DNA of 64,000 bases from the NCBI GenBank assembly GCA_045646145.1, contig JAZRKE010000044.1, forward strand, positions 12,113-76,112, in the 5' to 3' direction. The DNA comes from SIG565 sp045646145 (lineage in GTDB: Bacteria > Bacillota > Clostridia > Oscillospirales > Acutalibacteraceae). This document shows, one piece after another, positions 16,128 through 22,934 of the stretch. Position 1 is the first letter of the stretch; every line of letters begins with the position of its first letter. Under the pieces are notes generated by a model. It ran no database searches. It was not told the DNA's origin and saw only the letters and a program-made list of their open reading frames with translations. The translations under genes were made by a program, and so were the position numbers.

Positions 16128-16511
16128 TTATTTGTTTAATAAAACGCCACTAATGCTAATTATTTTCCCAAAGTCATGCTTTTTTCTTTTGGGTTTTGGT
16201 GTAAAAAAACTTACGATGGTTTTTCGAATGTTTTTTTGAGGCGAAATATTAAGCAGTTTAACTTCTGGAGCAATACTTTCAAATGTTTCACGAGGTCTTA
16301 ATGGACAAACCACTAACTCACTGTCCGTTTCGGAAACAATGGTAAACGATGAAGAACCTTTTAACATTTTTATCATAGCCTTATCACAATCAGAGTTGTT
16401 AATAGTTATTCTTATTGATATTTTTTTCAAAGGTTCTTCTGTAGGTGATTTTTTCAAAGGTTCTTCTACGAAAACTTTTTTTAATGGTCCTTCTGTTCTT
16501 TTTTTTGTCAT
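16128..16511 (-). CDS. Unknown protein with three EEPLKK repeats
   Basis: A 127-residue protein. The N-terminus contains three copies of a nine- to ten-residue unit ending EPLKK or GPLKK (residues about 6-30). A compact alpha/beta domain (about 32-90) follows, then a basic tail (TPKPKRKKHDF). GGAGG precedes ATG 16511, and the gene starts 4 bases after the upstream gene ends, so translation is coupled. No recognised family. The short repeats resemble phosphorylation or docking linkers, but nothing proves it. Confidence 0.6.
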   Translation of the reverse strand: MTKKRTEGPLKKVFVEEPLKKSPTEEPLKKISIRITINNSDCDKAMIKMLKGSSSFTIVSETDSELVVCPLRPRETFESIAPEVKLLNISPQKNIRKTIVSFFTPKPKRKKHDFGKIISISGVLLNK

Positions 16512-16514
16512 AGT

Positions 16515-17756
16515 TTATTTCGCCTCCTTATTGTCATTAGTTTCAAGTAAATTTCTTAACTTGTCTCTTATGCTGTTTAAGGTGTTCGAAAGTGAATCAT
16601 TTATATATGCTCCATGATTTTTGTTTTCCAGAGTAATAACTACAACATACTTTCTTTTAGAACCAAAAGAAAATGAGTAATAGAATCTACCGTTTTTATT
16701 GTTTGTTTTCATATATGAAAAAACATACGACATTTTTTCAAATAAGATTGCACCAAGGATTCCGGTTCGTTCGTAGTTGAAAAGCTGCGTTTCCAAGTTA
16801 GGATCTGATAACTTTAATGAGTTTCTACCTAATCCGATATATGCATCATGCTCATTTATTGCTGCATAAAGCGATAAATAAAGCAAAAGAATTCTTGCTA
16901 TATAACATTCTTTTTCGGTAACTTTATCAATTGATGGTATTTCATTTAATTCTTTTTGTAGTTTCTCTATATTCTCTTCTATAAGATGCGAAATTATGGT
17001 TTGTGCAGAGCTGGAAAGGTTACCATCAGGTGTTACTTTTGTTGTATAAAAACTCCGAATAGTTTTTAAATCATCTACATAAGTGTTAGGAATACTTAAT
17101 GTCGATGCAAACATTGCATTAACATTAAATTTTGGCCTAGCGCAACCGCCCAAAAAGTTTATGTTGTATTCTGTGTTTTCTTCAGATTTTTCTTCTGATA
17201 CAGAATAAAGCTGAATGCATTTTATAGAACTATGTCCATTTTTTACAATCCTATTGATTTCATTGCACGCTCTTTTTTCAGCAGCTGTTTTAGTTGATGC
17301 CTGTCCTTGTTTTAAGCCGTCCATTTTTCCTGAAAAATGTGTTAATGATATTATTGAAACAACATATATGATTATCATATATAGTGTTATTGATATATCT
17401 GGATTAGGTAAATATACACATATTCTTGCAAAGAATATAAGTATTAAAAGTATAAAAGAGGTAAGTGCTGAAATGGTTTTGGGTATTTCTTTTTTAAAGA
17501 ACAACATATAAGCACCAACAAGGAGAAAACCTCCTATACCAATGTATGTAGTTATTGATTTTAGCGATTCAATACAGATGTTCCAAAGAGAAAAAGATTC
17601 ATCTTTTTGAGTAATAGGCACTGTTTCTTCACTCTCTTCTGATTTAGTCATTTCAATTTGAACATAATCAGAGTCATATTTTTCAGATGCAAATGTTTCA
17701 GGACAAAAAATAAATATCAAAAAAACAGTCAAAAACAAAATGGTTAAACGTCGCAA
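16515..17756 (-). CDS. Secreted/membrane protein with a possible GAF-like C-terminal domain
   Basis: A 413-residue protein: a signal peptide (cleavage near FASEK, about residue 24), an acidic extracellular segment, then three or four transmembrane helices (about 60-82, 90-110, 118-140) and a long cytoplasmic region. Its last 130 residues (GILGAILFEKMSYVFSYMKT and a following FYYSFSFGS strand) resemble a GAF-like sensor fold, read by eye only. TTG 17756 follows AAGGGG. It is the first gene of the minus-strand operon, divergent from parB; the 180-bp gap 17757-17940 is AT-rich and should hold both promoters. Possibly the sensor of a membrane-based system; inference. Confidence 0.6.
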   Translation of the reverse strand: MRRLTILFLTVFLIFIFCPETFASEKYDSDYVQIEMTKSEESEETVPITQKDESFSLWNICIESLKSITTYIGIGGFLLVGAYMLFFKKEIPKTISALTSFILLILIFFARICVYLPNPDISITLYMIIIYVVSIISLTHFSGKMDGLKQGQASTKTAAEKRACNEINRIVKNGHSSIKCIQLYSVSEEKSEENTEYNINFLGGCARPKFNVNAMFASTLSIPNTYVDDLKTIRSFYTTKVTPDGNLSSSAQTIISHLIEENIEKLQKELNEIPSIDKVTEKECYIARILLLYLSLYAAINEHDAYIGLGRNSLKLSDPNLETQLFNYERTGILGAILFEKMSYVFSYMKTNNKNGRFYYSFSFGSKRKYVVVITLENKNHGAYINDSLSNTLNSIRDKLRNLLETNDNKEAK

Positions 17757-17947
17757 TTTTATAAACCCCTTCTACGAACAACAAAAGTTATTCGAAACAT
17801 ATTTATAATTTATTTATCTATAATACATATAACTAAAACATAGCGAAGATTACAAAAAAAATAATAATTTTGTCAAAACGCACAAATTCCAAGCAAAAAA
17901 TTTGTTGTTTTGATAGATAATTAGAAAGGATGTGTAATTAATTCAAT

Positions 17948-18793
17948 ATTGCAAATGAAACCATAGACATTATTTCTGTTAAAGATATTCGCTCTTTCCC
18001 TAATCACCCGTTTGAAGTCCATGACGATGATGCTATGAAAGAAACAGTCCAAAGCATAAAAGAATTTGGTGTCATTTTGCCTGTAATTGTTCGGCAAGCT
18101 GATGAAGGTGGTTATGAAATGATAAGTGGACACAGACGAATGCGAGCTTGTGAGCTTGCCGGTATTGATACCATTCCCGCAATAGTCAGAGATGTTGACA
18201 GAGATACTGCGATCATAATGATGGTTGACAGCAATTTGCAACGTGAAAATATCTTGCCTAGCGAAAAAGCAAAGGCATATAAAATGAAACTTGAAGCCAT
18301 AAAGCGACAAGGTGCAAGAACCGATTTAACTTCCCGACAAGTTGTCGGGAAGTTGGAAAGTGCCGATAAAATATCAGAAACAGAAAGTGGCAGACAAGTA
18401 CAACGATACATACGGCTAAATGAACTTTCTCCTCCACTTCAAAAATTGGTTGATGAACAAAAAATGGGGCTTACTCCGGCGGTAGAAATATCGTATTTGA
18501 AACCTGAAGAACAAGCTCTGCTTGTCGAAACGATAGAAAGCGAACAAGCTACGCCGTCGCTATCACAGGCGAAACGTATGCGAGATTTGAGTAAACTCGG
18601 CAAATTAAACGATGATAGGATGCTTAATATTATGATAGAACAAAAGAAACCACCAACCCGCAACGTTGTACTCAATGCAGATAAATTAAATAAATACTTT
18701 CCGAAGTCATATACAAACGAGCAGATTGAAGCGACTATTTTCAAATTGCTCGATGTTTGGCAAAAACATAAACAACAGAATCAAAACAGATAA
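17948..18793 (+). CDS. parB: ParB/Spo0J-family partition protein (first gene of the ICE core)
   Basis: A ParB N-terminal nuclease-like domain with SGHRRMRACELAGIDTIPAI and NLQRENILPSEKAKAY (boxes I and II), then an HTH region and a C-terminal helical part. The coding frame is open upstream of ATG 18035, and the upstream residues (VKDIRSFPNHPFEVHDDDAM) are clearly ParB. No ATG, GTG or TTG exists in frame between the stop at 17939 and 18035. I therefore place the start tentatively at ATT 17948 (281 residues). Starting at 18035 would delete the first strand of the domain. Its likely role is stabilising the excised ICE or regulating it. Confidence 0.8.
   Translation: MANETIDIISVKDIRSFPNHPFEVHDDDAMKETVQSIKEFGVILPVIVRQADEGGYEMISGHRRMRACELAGIDTIPAIVRDVDRDTAIIMMVDSNLQRENILPSEKAKAYKMKLEAIKRQGARTDLTSRQVVGKLESADKISETESGRQVQRYIRLNELSPPLQKLVDEQKMGLTPAVEISYLKPEEQALLVETIESEQATPSLSQAKRMRDLSKLGKLNDDRMLNIMIEQKKPPTRNVVLNADKLNKYFPKSYTNEQIEATIFKLLDVWQKHKQQNQNR
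18328..18354 (+). repeat. Perfect 13-bp palindrome inside parB
   Basis: AACTTCCCGACAA, one central G, then its exact reverse complement. It lies in the parB reading frame and is a candidate ParB binding site (parS-like) or regulatory hairpin. Confidence 0.6.
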
Positions 18794-18872
18794 ATCAGAC
18801 GAACTTTTAATGCAAATTAAGGTTCGTCTTTTTTTATATCCAAAACACAGATGAAAGGAGGAGTTCGATGTA

Positions 18873-19418
18873 ATGCTTAACAGTAATAACAGGTACTTTC
18901 AGGAAGACAATGAACTTTTGGGTGTTTTTATCACCCGAAAGAAACACAGTTACACAAGATACAAGGAGAATGTTGAAGCGGCTCTTGGATTTTTTGAGAA
19001 CGACAAAATACAGAACCGCATTAAATATATGATTCGCACATTCCCTGCATCATTATGGAATTCTGAAAAACACCGCAGAAATATGAGTGAGCTTGATTAC
19101 CTTCTCGGTTTTCATCTTAGCAGAAACACTCGTCATTATTATGCTGCGATGTACCTGATGACGGTCAACGATGACCTTATTGAAAGAACTGCATATTGTT
19201 TTACTCGTGACGGTATTGATTTTTCAAAAGTCCATATTAAAGGAATATCAGTTCAAAACTATGACTTGCTTATGGCAGCAAGGCAGATTTACACCGGGAA
19301 AAGATATATTTTCCAAAACGATTTGGGAAACCCCGAAATCATTGATGATGATGTATTCAGATTGATTATGAATGCCCACCTCATTATGCGAATGGGCATA
19401 AAAGTATTTGAAAAGTAA
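18873..19418 (+). CDS. ICE accessory protein, DUF6075-like
   Basis: A 181-residue soluble protein. The second half (LLGFHLSRNTRHYYAAMYLM, then NDDLIERTAYCF) resembles the DUF6075 type common in Firmicute mobile elements; the assignment is tentative. A GAAAGGAGGAG site lies upstream of ATG 18873. It is followed within 10 bases by the next gene, whose ribosome binding site lies at its stop. Function unknown. Confidence 0.6.
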   Translation: MLNSNNRYFQEDNELLGVFITRKKHSYTRYKENVEAALGFFENDKIQNRIKYMIRTFPASLWNSEKHRRNMSELDYLLGFHLSRNTRHYYAAMYLMTVNDDLIERTAYCFTRDGIDFSKVHIKGISVQNYDLLMAARQIYTGKRYIFQNDLGNPEIIDDDVFRLIMNAHLIMRMGIKVFEK

Positions 19419-19428
19419 GGAGTTGAAA

Positions 19429-20031
19429 ATGTTGAGTGAAAAACGAATTGTTGAGGGTTATGAAATAACCCAAACATTTGAAATCGGTAAAACCGAGATT
19501 GTACTCGGCGAAAAGCCAAACGCACCCGACAATATGAATTATCTTATTGCAAACTGTGAAAACAACGGCATTTTCACAAGATATAACGATGTTCTCATCG
19601 GTGATGATTTTGCCGAACTTGCAAAGATTTTTGCAGAAAGAATTGCAGCAGAAGCCGACAGAGTTATGGAAGAAAACGCAAAGATTTCCGTTGATAAAAC
19701 ACCGCTTACCGCCAAAGATTGCGAGCCTGTTGATTACAGCCAGTCAATCAAAGATAAGGTTGTAGTAATTAACGCAGATGTATTCAAACCCGAATACAGA
19801 ATGTCTGTTAATCAGATATATCTCTGTACGGGTGGTTTCGGTTCATCCGAAAATTCAAGAGGTACTGCTTGTTTCTGCACAAATCTTTATACCGGAGAAG
19901 CCGCACAGTTCAAACGTCAGGATGTTATCGGCACTCTCGAAAAAGACAAGCTCTCTGATTGGGCAAAAGAAGGTCTTGAAAAAGTGCTGAAAGAACGAAC
20001 AGTTAAAAGAAATAGCAGAGAAGCAAGATAA
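19429..20031 (+). CDS. ICE conserved hypothetical protein with a C-terminal YLCTGGFG domain
   Basis: A 200-residue protein. The N-terminal half contains an acidic alpha/beta region. The C-terminal 85 residues have the conserved-looking core QIYLCTGGFGSSENSRGTA, then FCTNLYTGE, a module I associate with Clostridial conjugative elements but cannot name. ATG 19429 is chosen because AAGGAG lies 6 bases upstream; the TTG at 19408 overlaps the previous gene with no site. It lies between two other early ICE genes, so it may be a transfer accessory or antirestriction-type protein; inference. Confidence 0.6.
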   Translation: MLSEKRIVEGYEITQTFEIGKTEIVLGEKPNAPDNMNYLIANCENNGIFTRYNDVLIGDDFAELAKIFAERIAAEADRVMEENAKISVDKTPLTAKDCEPVDYSQSIKDKVVVINADVFKPEYRMSVNQIYLCTGGFGSSENSRGTACFCTNLYTGEAAQFKRQDVIGTLEKDKLSDWAKEGLEKVLKERTVKRNSREAR

Positions 20032-20073
20032 CTGATTAATCAGTGAACAGTCTGTATAAGGAGGAGATCGGAA

Positions 20074-20880
20074 ATGTCAGAAGTGTTCAGGATTGAAAAA
20101 AAGAGCAATTACACAGTAATGTCAAATCATCATTTGCAGGATGAACGGTTGACATTGAAAGCAAAAGGTTTGCTTTGTTACATATTAAGTCTACCGGAAG
20201 ATTGGGACTATAAAATGACCGGGTTAGCAGCAAAACACCCTGACGGAATTACTGCAATCCGTTCTTGTATACATCAACTTGAAAAGGCAGGATACATTAG
20301 GCGAAGGCAAACCACCAGTTCCAAAGGACAATTTTCAAAAAATGAATACTTTGTCTATGAAAAACCGTTCTCTGAAAATCCGTTGTCAGAAAACCTGATA
20401 ACGGATAATCCGCTTACGGAAAACCCGCTCACAGAAAATCAAACACTACAAAATACTTATATACAAAATACTAATCAACAAAATACTTATTCAACAAATT
20501 ACCAACCAACCAATTGCGGTTGGGCGGGCAGGTCGAAAGATGAGTGTATAGAATATCTCAAAGAAAGGTTTGAATATGAAGAACTCATTTACACAATTGA
20601 CCAAGATGATTTGGATGAAGCTCTTTCAATAATGGCTGATGCCTATTGTTCATCATTTCCTTTTTTCAAAATCGAAGGAAAAAGTATTCCCAGAGAAAGC
20701 GTTGTAGCAAGACTTGATGAAATAAATGAGTTTAACATCGCTTATGTTTATGACTTTCTTGAAAACGAAGGCATAAAACCAAGAAAAAGAAAGCCTTACA
20801 TCTTGTCTATGTTATATTGTGCAAACAAAAAACAAGACGAGTATGAAAATGACAAATTAAAAGAATTGGGGGTGATTTAA
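20074..20880 (+). CDS. Winged-helix replication-initiator-like protein (DUF6017 type)
   Basis: A 268-residue protein. The N-terminal 95 residues are a RepA_N/HTH_36-like winged helix (LTLKAKGLLCYILSLPEDWD, then RSCIHQLEKAGYIRRRQ). A flexible Asn/Thr-rich linker follows (about 100-145, with repeated ENPLTEN-like units). The C-terminal domain (about 150-260, ending RKRKPYILSMLYCANKK) fits DUF6017. Proteins of this build are near-universal in this ICE family and may start replication of the circular form. ATG 20074 follows AGGAGA. Its stop overlaps the start of the tiny gene at 20880. Confidence 0.8.
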   Translation: MSEVFRIEKKSNYTVMSNHHLQDERLTLKAKGLLCYILSLPEDWDYKMTGLAAKHPDGITAIRSCIHQLEKAGYIRRRQTTSSKGQFSKNEYFVYEKPFSENPLSENLITDNPLTENPLTENQTLQNTYIQNTNQQNTYSTNYQPTNCGWAGRSKDECIEYLKERFEYEELIYTIDQDDLDEALSIMADAYCSSFPFFKIEGKSIPRESVVARLDEINEFNIAYVYDFLENEGIKPRKRKPYILSMLYCANKKQDEYENDKLKELGVI

Positions 20881-20975
20881 TGATTCACGGTATTATTGCT
20901 GTCGGCGGTCTTTACCTTATGCTCGGCATTGAAGTTGTAATGGGCGTAGCCGAAAGAGTTATCAGCCTCTTTTAA
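20880..20975 (+). CDS. 31-residue hydrophobic peptide
   Basis: ATG 20880 overlaps the preceding TAA (TAATG) and has a GGGGGTG site. The peptide MIHGIIAVGGLYLMLGIEVV and its amphipathic end form one membrane helix. Tight coupling to the initiator-like gene argues that it is translated. Function unknown. Confidence 0.55.
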   Translation: MIHGIIAVGGLYLMLGIEVVMGVAERVISLF

Positions 20976-20996
20976 GCTGATGGAAAGGAGTAACAA

Positions 20997-21044
20997 ATGA
21001 AAAAGCACGGTAACAAGCTCTATCGCTTGGTGATACCACCTTAG
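20997..21044 (+). CDS. Possible 15-residue leader peptide
   Basis: A GAAAGGAG site is followed by ATG 20997 and a basic 15-codon ORF (MKKHGNKLYRLVIPP) ending at TAG 21044, just before the membrane-protein gene at 21091. It could be a leader peptide or the remnant of a longer gene. Confidence 0.3.
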   Translation: MKKHGNKLYRLVIPP

Positions 21045-21090
21045 CGGTTTCACAGATAAGAGGTTGACAAAACATACGGAGGTTATTCTT

Positions 21091-21654
21091 ATGAAAAGCT
21101 CAATAGAATCAAAAGTAAAAACAACGGACAACTCAAAAGAGAAGAAACATCGCATAATCGGAACAGCTTTTATGGTTATCATTTCTTTAGTGATTATACT
21201 TCTCGCATTCAAAGGCTGTTCAGATAATCCCGTAAATCCGGCTGACAGAGGTCTTGTCTATGACAGCGAGGCCGTAAGCGGCGGTTGGGATGAAGCTGAC
21301 ATTGAAAAAATCAAAGAAGGTCTTAACGAAAAGGTGCAGGCAGGAATGATAAACATTTCGATGAACACCGCACCGAAGTTTGAAAGCGGCTCTGCCGAAG
21401 GCAATCTTATGATTGTAAACGAAACAATTAACAATTATCCGCAGATAGTTATTATCACCCGAAATGATACCGGTGAAACGATTTATGAATCTGACGGAAT
21501 TGCCGTGGGAAGTAAAATCGAAAAAGCCAAGCTTGATGTTGTTCTTCCCGCAGGTACTTATGAATGCACCGCTATGTTCCACAACGTTGACCCCGAAACG
21601 GGTGCTTCACTCGGTTGTGCAGGTGCAGAAATCGAAATTACGGTTCTTAACTGA
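21091..21654 (+). CDS. Membrane-anchored extracellular ICE protein
   Basis: A 187-residue protein with a charged N-terminus, one transmembrane helix (about 23-42) and an extracellular Ig-like beta domain (about 80-187, ending GAEIEITVLN). ATG 21091 is used because a CGGAGG site precedes it; the earlier TTG 21064 has none. The GC next to the helix is not a good lipobox. It directly precedes three secreted proteins and probably belongs to the same surface group. Confidence 0.7.
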   Translation: MKSSIESKVKTTDNSKEKKHRIIGTAFMVIISLVIILLAFKGCSDNPVNPADRGLVYDSEAVSGGWDEADIEKIKEGLNEKVQAGMINISMNTAPKFESGSAEGNLMIVNETINNYPQIVIITRNDTGETIYESDGIAVGSKIEKAKLDVVLPAGTYECTAMFHNVDPETGASLGCAGAEIEITVLN

Positions 21655-21711
21655 TGAACCAAACACAAATAAAAAGAACAATATTTTTAAACAAAAAGGA
21701 GAAATTTTACT

Positions 21712-22332
21712 ATGAAAAAGTCAATCAAAAAAATCCTCGCAGTAGGTCTTGCACTCTCAATGGCATTCTGTATGGCAATCCCCTCATTCGCAGCTGAAAT
21801 CACTTCCAACGGTGGTAACGGTTCAACACCCGTAAATCTTTCTTCAACCGATGACGGCACACTCGGCGGCGACCCCGCAGCAACAGCCCTTTCCGTAACA
21901 GTTCCCACCGCACTCCCCATGGCAGTCGGCACAGACGGTACAGTTACTACCGCTGATAACTGCAAAATCACAAACAACTCATTCGGCGCAGTAAGAGTTA
22001 AGACTGCTACAATCAACGGCGAAAACGGCTGGACACTCACAGCATTCGGTGCAAAGGAAACACTTGCTTCAGAAAAGGTTGACAGCGATCAGCTCGGCTT
22101 TGCAATGACAATCGGCAACGGCTCTCAGGTTGCAACAGATAAGTCAGATGTAAACACACAGACTCTCATTTCTGCTCCCGTTGAAGGTTGTTATATGACC
22201 GGTGTTGGCGATACAGCAAACAACAGCGTTGCAGTAAACTACAATGCAATCGTTACTCCTCTTTCAGTTGCTGCTACTGAAGCAACAATCGCAAGCGTTG
22301 TATTCGTTGTTGAATGGGATACAGCTGCTTAA
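21712..22332 (+). CDS. Secreted surface protein with the VTVP beta domain (paralog 1)
   Basis: A 206-residue protein with a textbook signal peptide (MKKSIKKILAVGLALSMAFC, cleavage after SFAA at about 28). The mature protein is Thr/Ser/Ala-rich with a domain starting LSVTVPTALPMAVG (about residue 60) and continuing through ADNCKITNNSFGAV to a final VVFVVEWDTAA strand. The same layout occurs in the next two genes. It resembles small secreted beta proteins of Gram-positive surface fibres, but no sortase signal is present. AAAGGAG precedes ATG 21712. The codon choice is very uniform, suggesting high expression. Possible role in mating-pair contact; inference. Confidence 0.7.
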   Translation: MKKSIKKILAVGLALSMAFCMAIPSFAAEITSNGGNGSTPVNLSSTDDGTLGGDPAATALSVTVPTALPMAVGTDGTVTTADNCKITNNSFGAVRVKTATINGENGWTLTAFGAKETLASEKVDSDQLGFAMTIGNGSQVATDKSDVNTQTLISAPVEGCYMTGVGDTANNSVAVNYNAIVTPLSVAATEATIASVVFVVEWDTAA

Positions 22333-22352
22333 TCAAAGCTAAACCAATTAAC

Positions 22353-22383
22353 AAAGCGGCGACCAATAAAACGGTTGCCGCTT
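22353..22383 (+). terminator. 12-bp hairpin between surface-protein genes
   Basis: AAAGCGGCGACC pairs with GGTTGCCGCTTT around an 8-base loop. No T-run follows, so it is likelier a partial terminator or mRNA-stabilising element that sets different levels for the two genes. Confidence 0.6.
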
Positions 22384-22409
22384 TACTATTAAGAAAGGCA
22401 GGATAATCA

Positions 22410-22919
22410 ATGAAACATAAGAAAATAACGGCAATTATTCTTGCCCTCGCTCTCGTTTTCTCACTCACATCTATAAATGCTTTTGCGGCATCTTACGCAA
22501 AGGCTTCAGTACCCGTCAAGCTGACGGTATCAAATGAATACAGAGCCGTGAGTGTTACTGTTCCCGCTTCATTTCCGATTGAAATTGTGAACGGAACGGT
22601 TATTACAGCCGATAATACCAAAATCACTAACAATGCAAAATACGGAAGTATTAAAGTTACCGATGTAACAGTTACAGATGGTTCATACAAAATCGGCAAT
22701 TATGAAAACTTTTCGGGCAAGAAAACAGTTGCCCTCAAAATCAACGGTATTCCCACAAAAGATGATGGCTCAATGCTTATCAGCTCAACGGCATTCCCGG
22801 TTATCGCTCCGCAGGAAAGTCTGAATCTCAAATATTTCGCCAAAGTATCGAAAGACGCATCAACGGAAAAAGATGCTGAAATCGCAAAGGTGGTATTTAC
22901 TATTGCAATCGCAGATTAA
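22410..22919 (+). CDS. Secreted surface protein with the VTVP beta domain (paralog 2)
   Basis: A 169-residue protein with a signal peptide (MKHKKITAIILALALVFSLT, cleavage near AFA at about 26). The whole mature part is one copy of the domain: AVSVTVPASFPIEIV, ADNTKITNNAKYGSIKV, and a last strand AKVVFTIAIAD. It is shorter than paralog 1 because it lacks the linker. AAAGGCAGG precedes ATG 22410. It lies 15 bases before the next gene, so it is co-transcribed with it. Confidence 0.7.
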   Translation: MKHKKITAIILALALVFSLTSINAFAASYAKASVPVKLTVSNEYRAVSVTVPASFPIEIVNGTVITADNTKITNNAKYGSIKVTDVTVTDGSYKIGNYENFSGKKTVALKINGIPTKDDGSMLISSTAFPVIAPQESLNLKYFAKVSKDASTEKDAEIAKVVFTIAIAD

Positions 22920-22934
22920 GGGCGGAGGTGCAAA

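Noticed and set aside
21091..21654. Lipoprotein assignment from the Gly-Cys near residue 43
   Set aside because: Lys at the -2 position and a preceding full transmembrane helix do not fit a lipobox.
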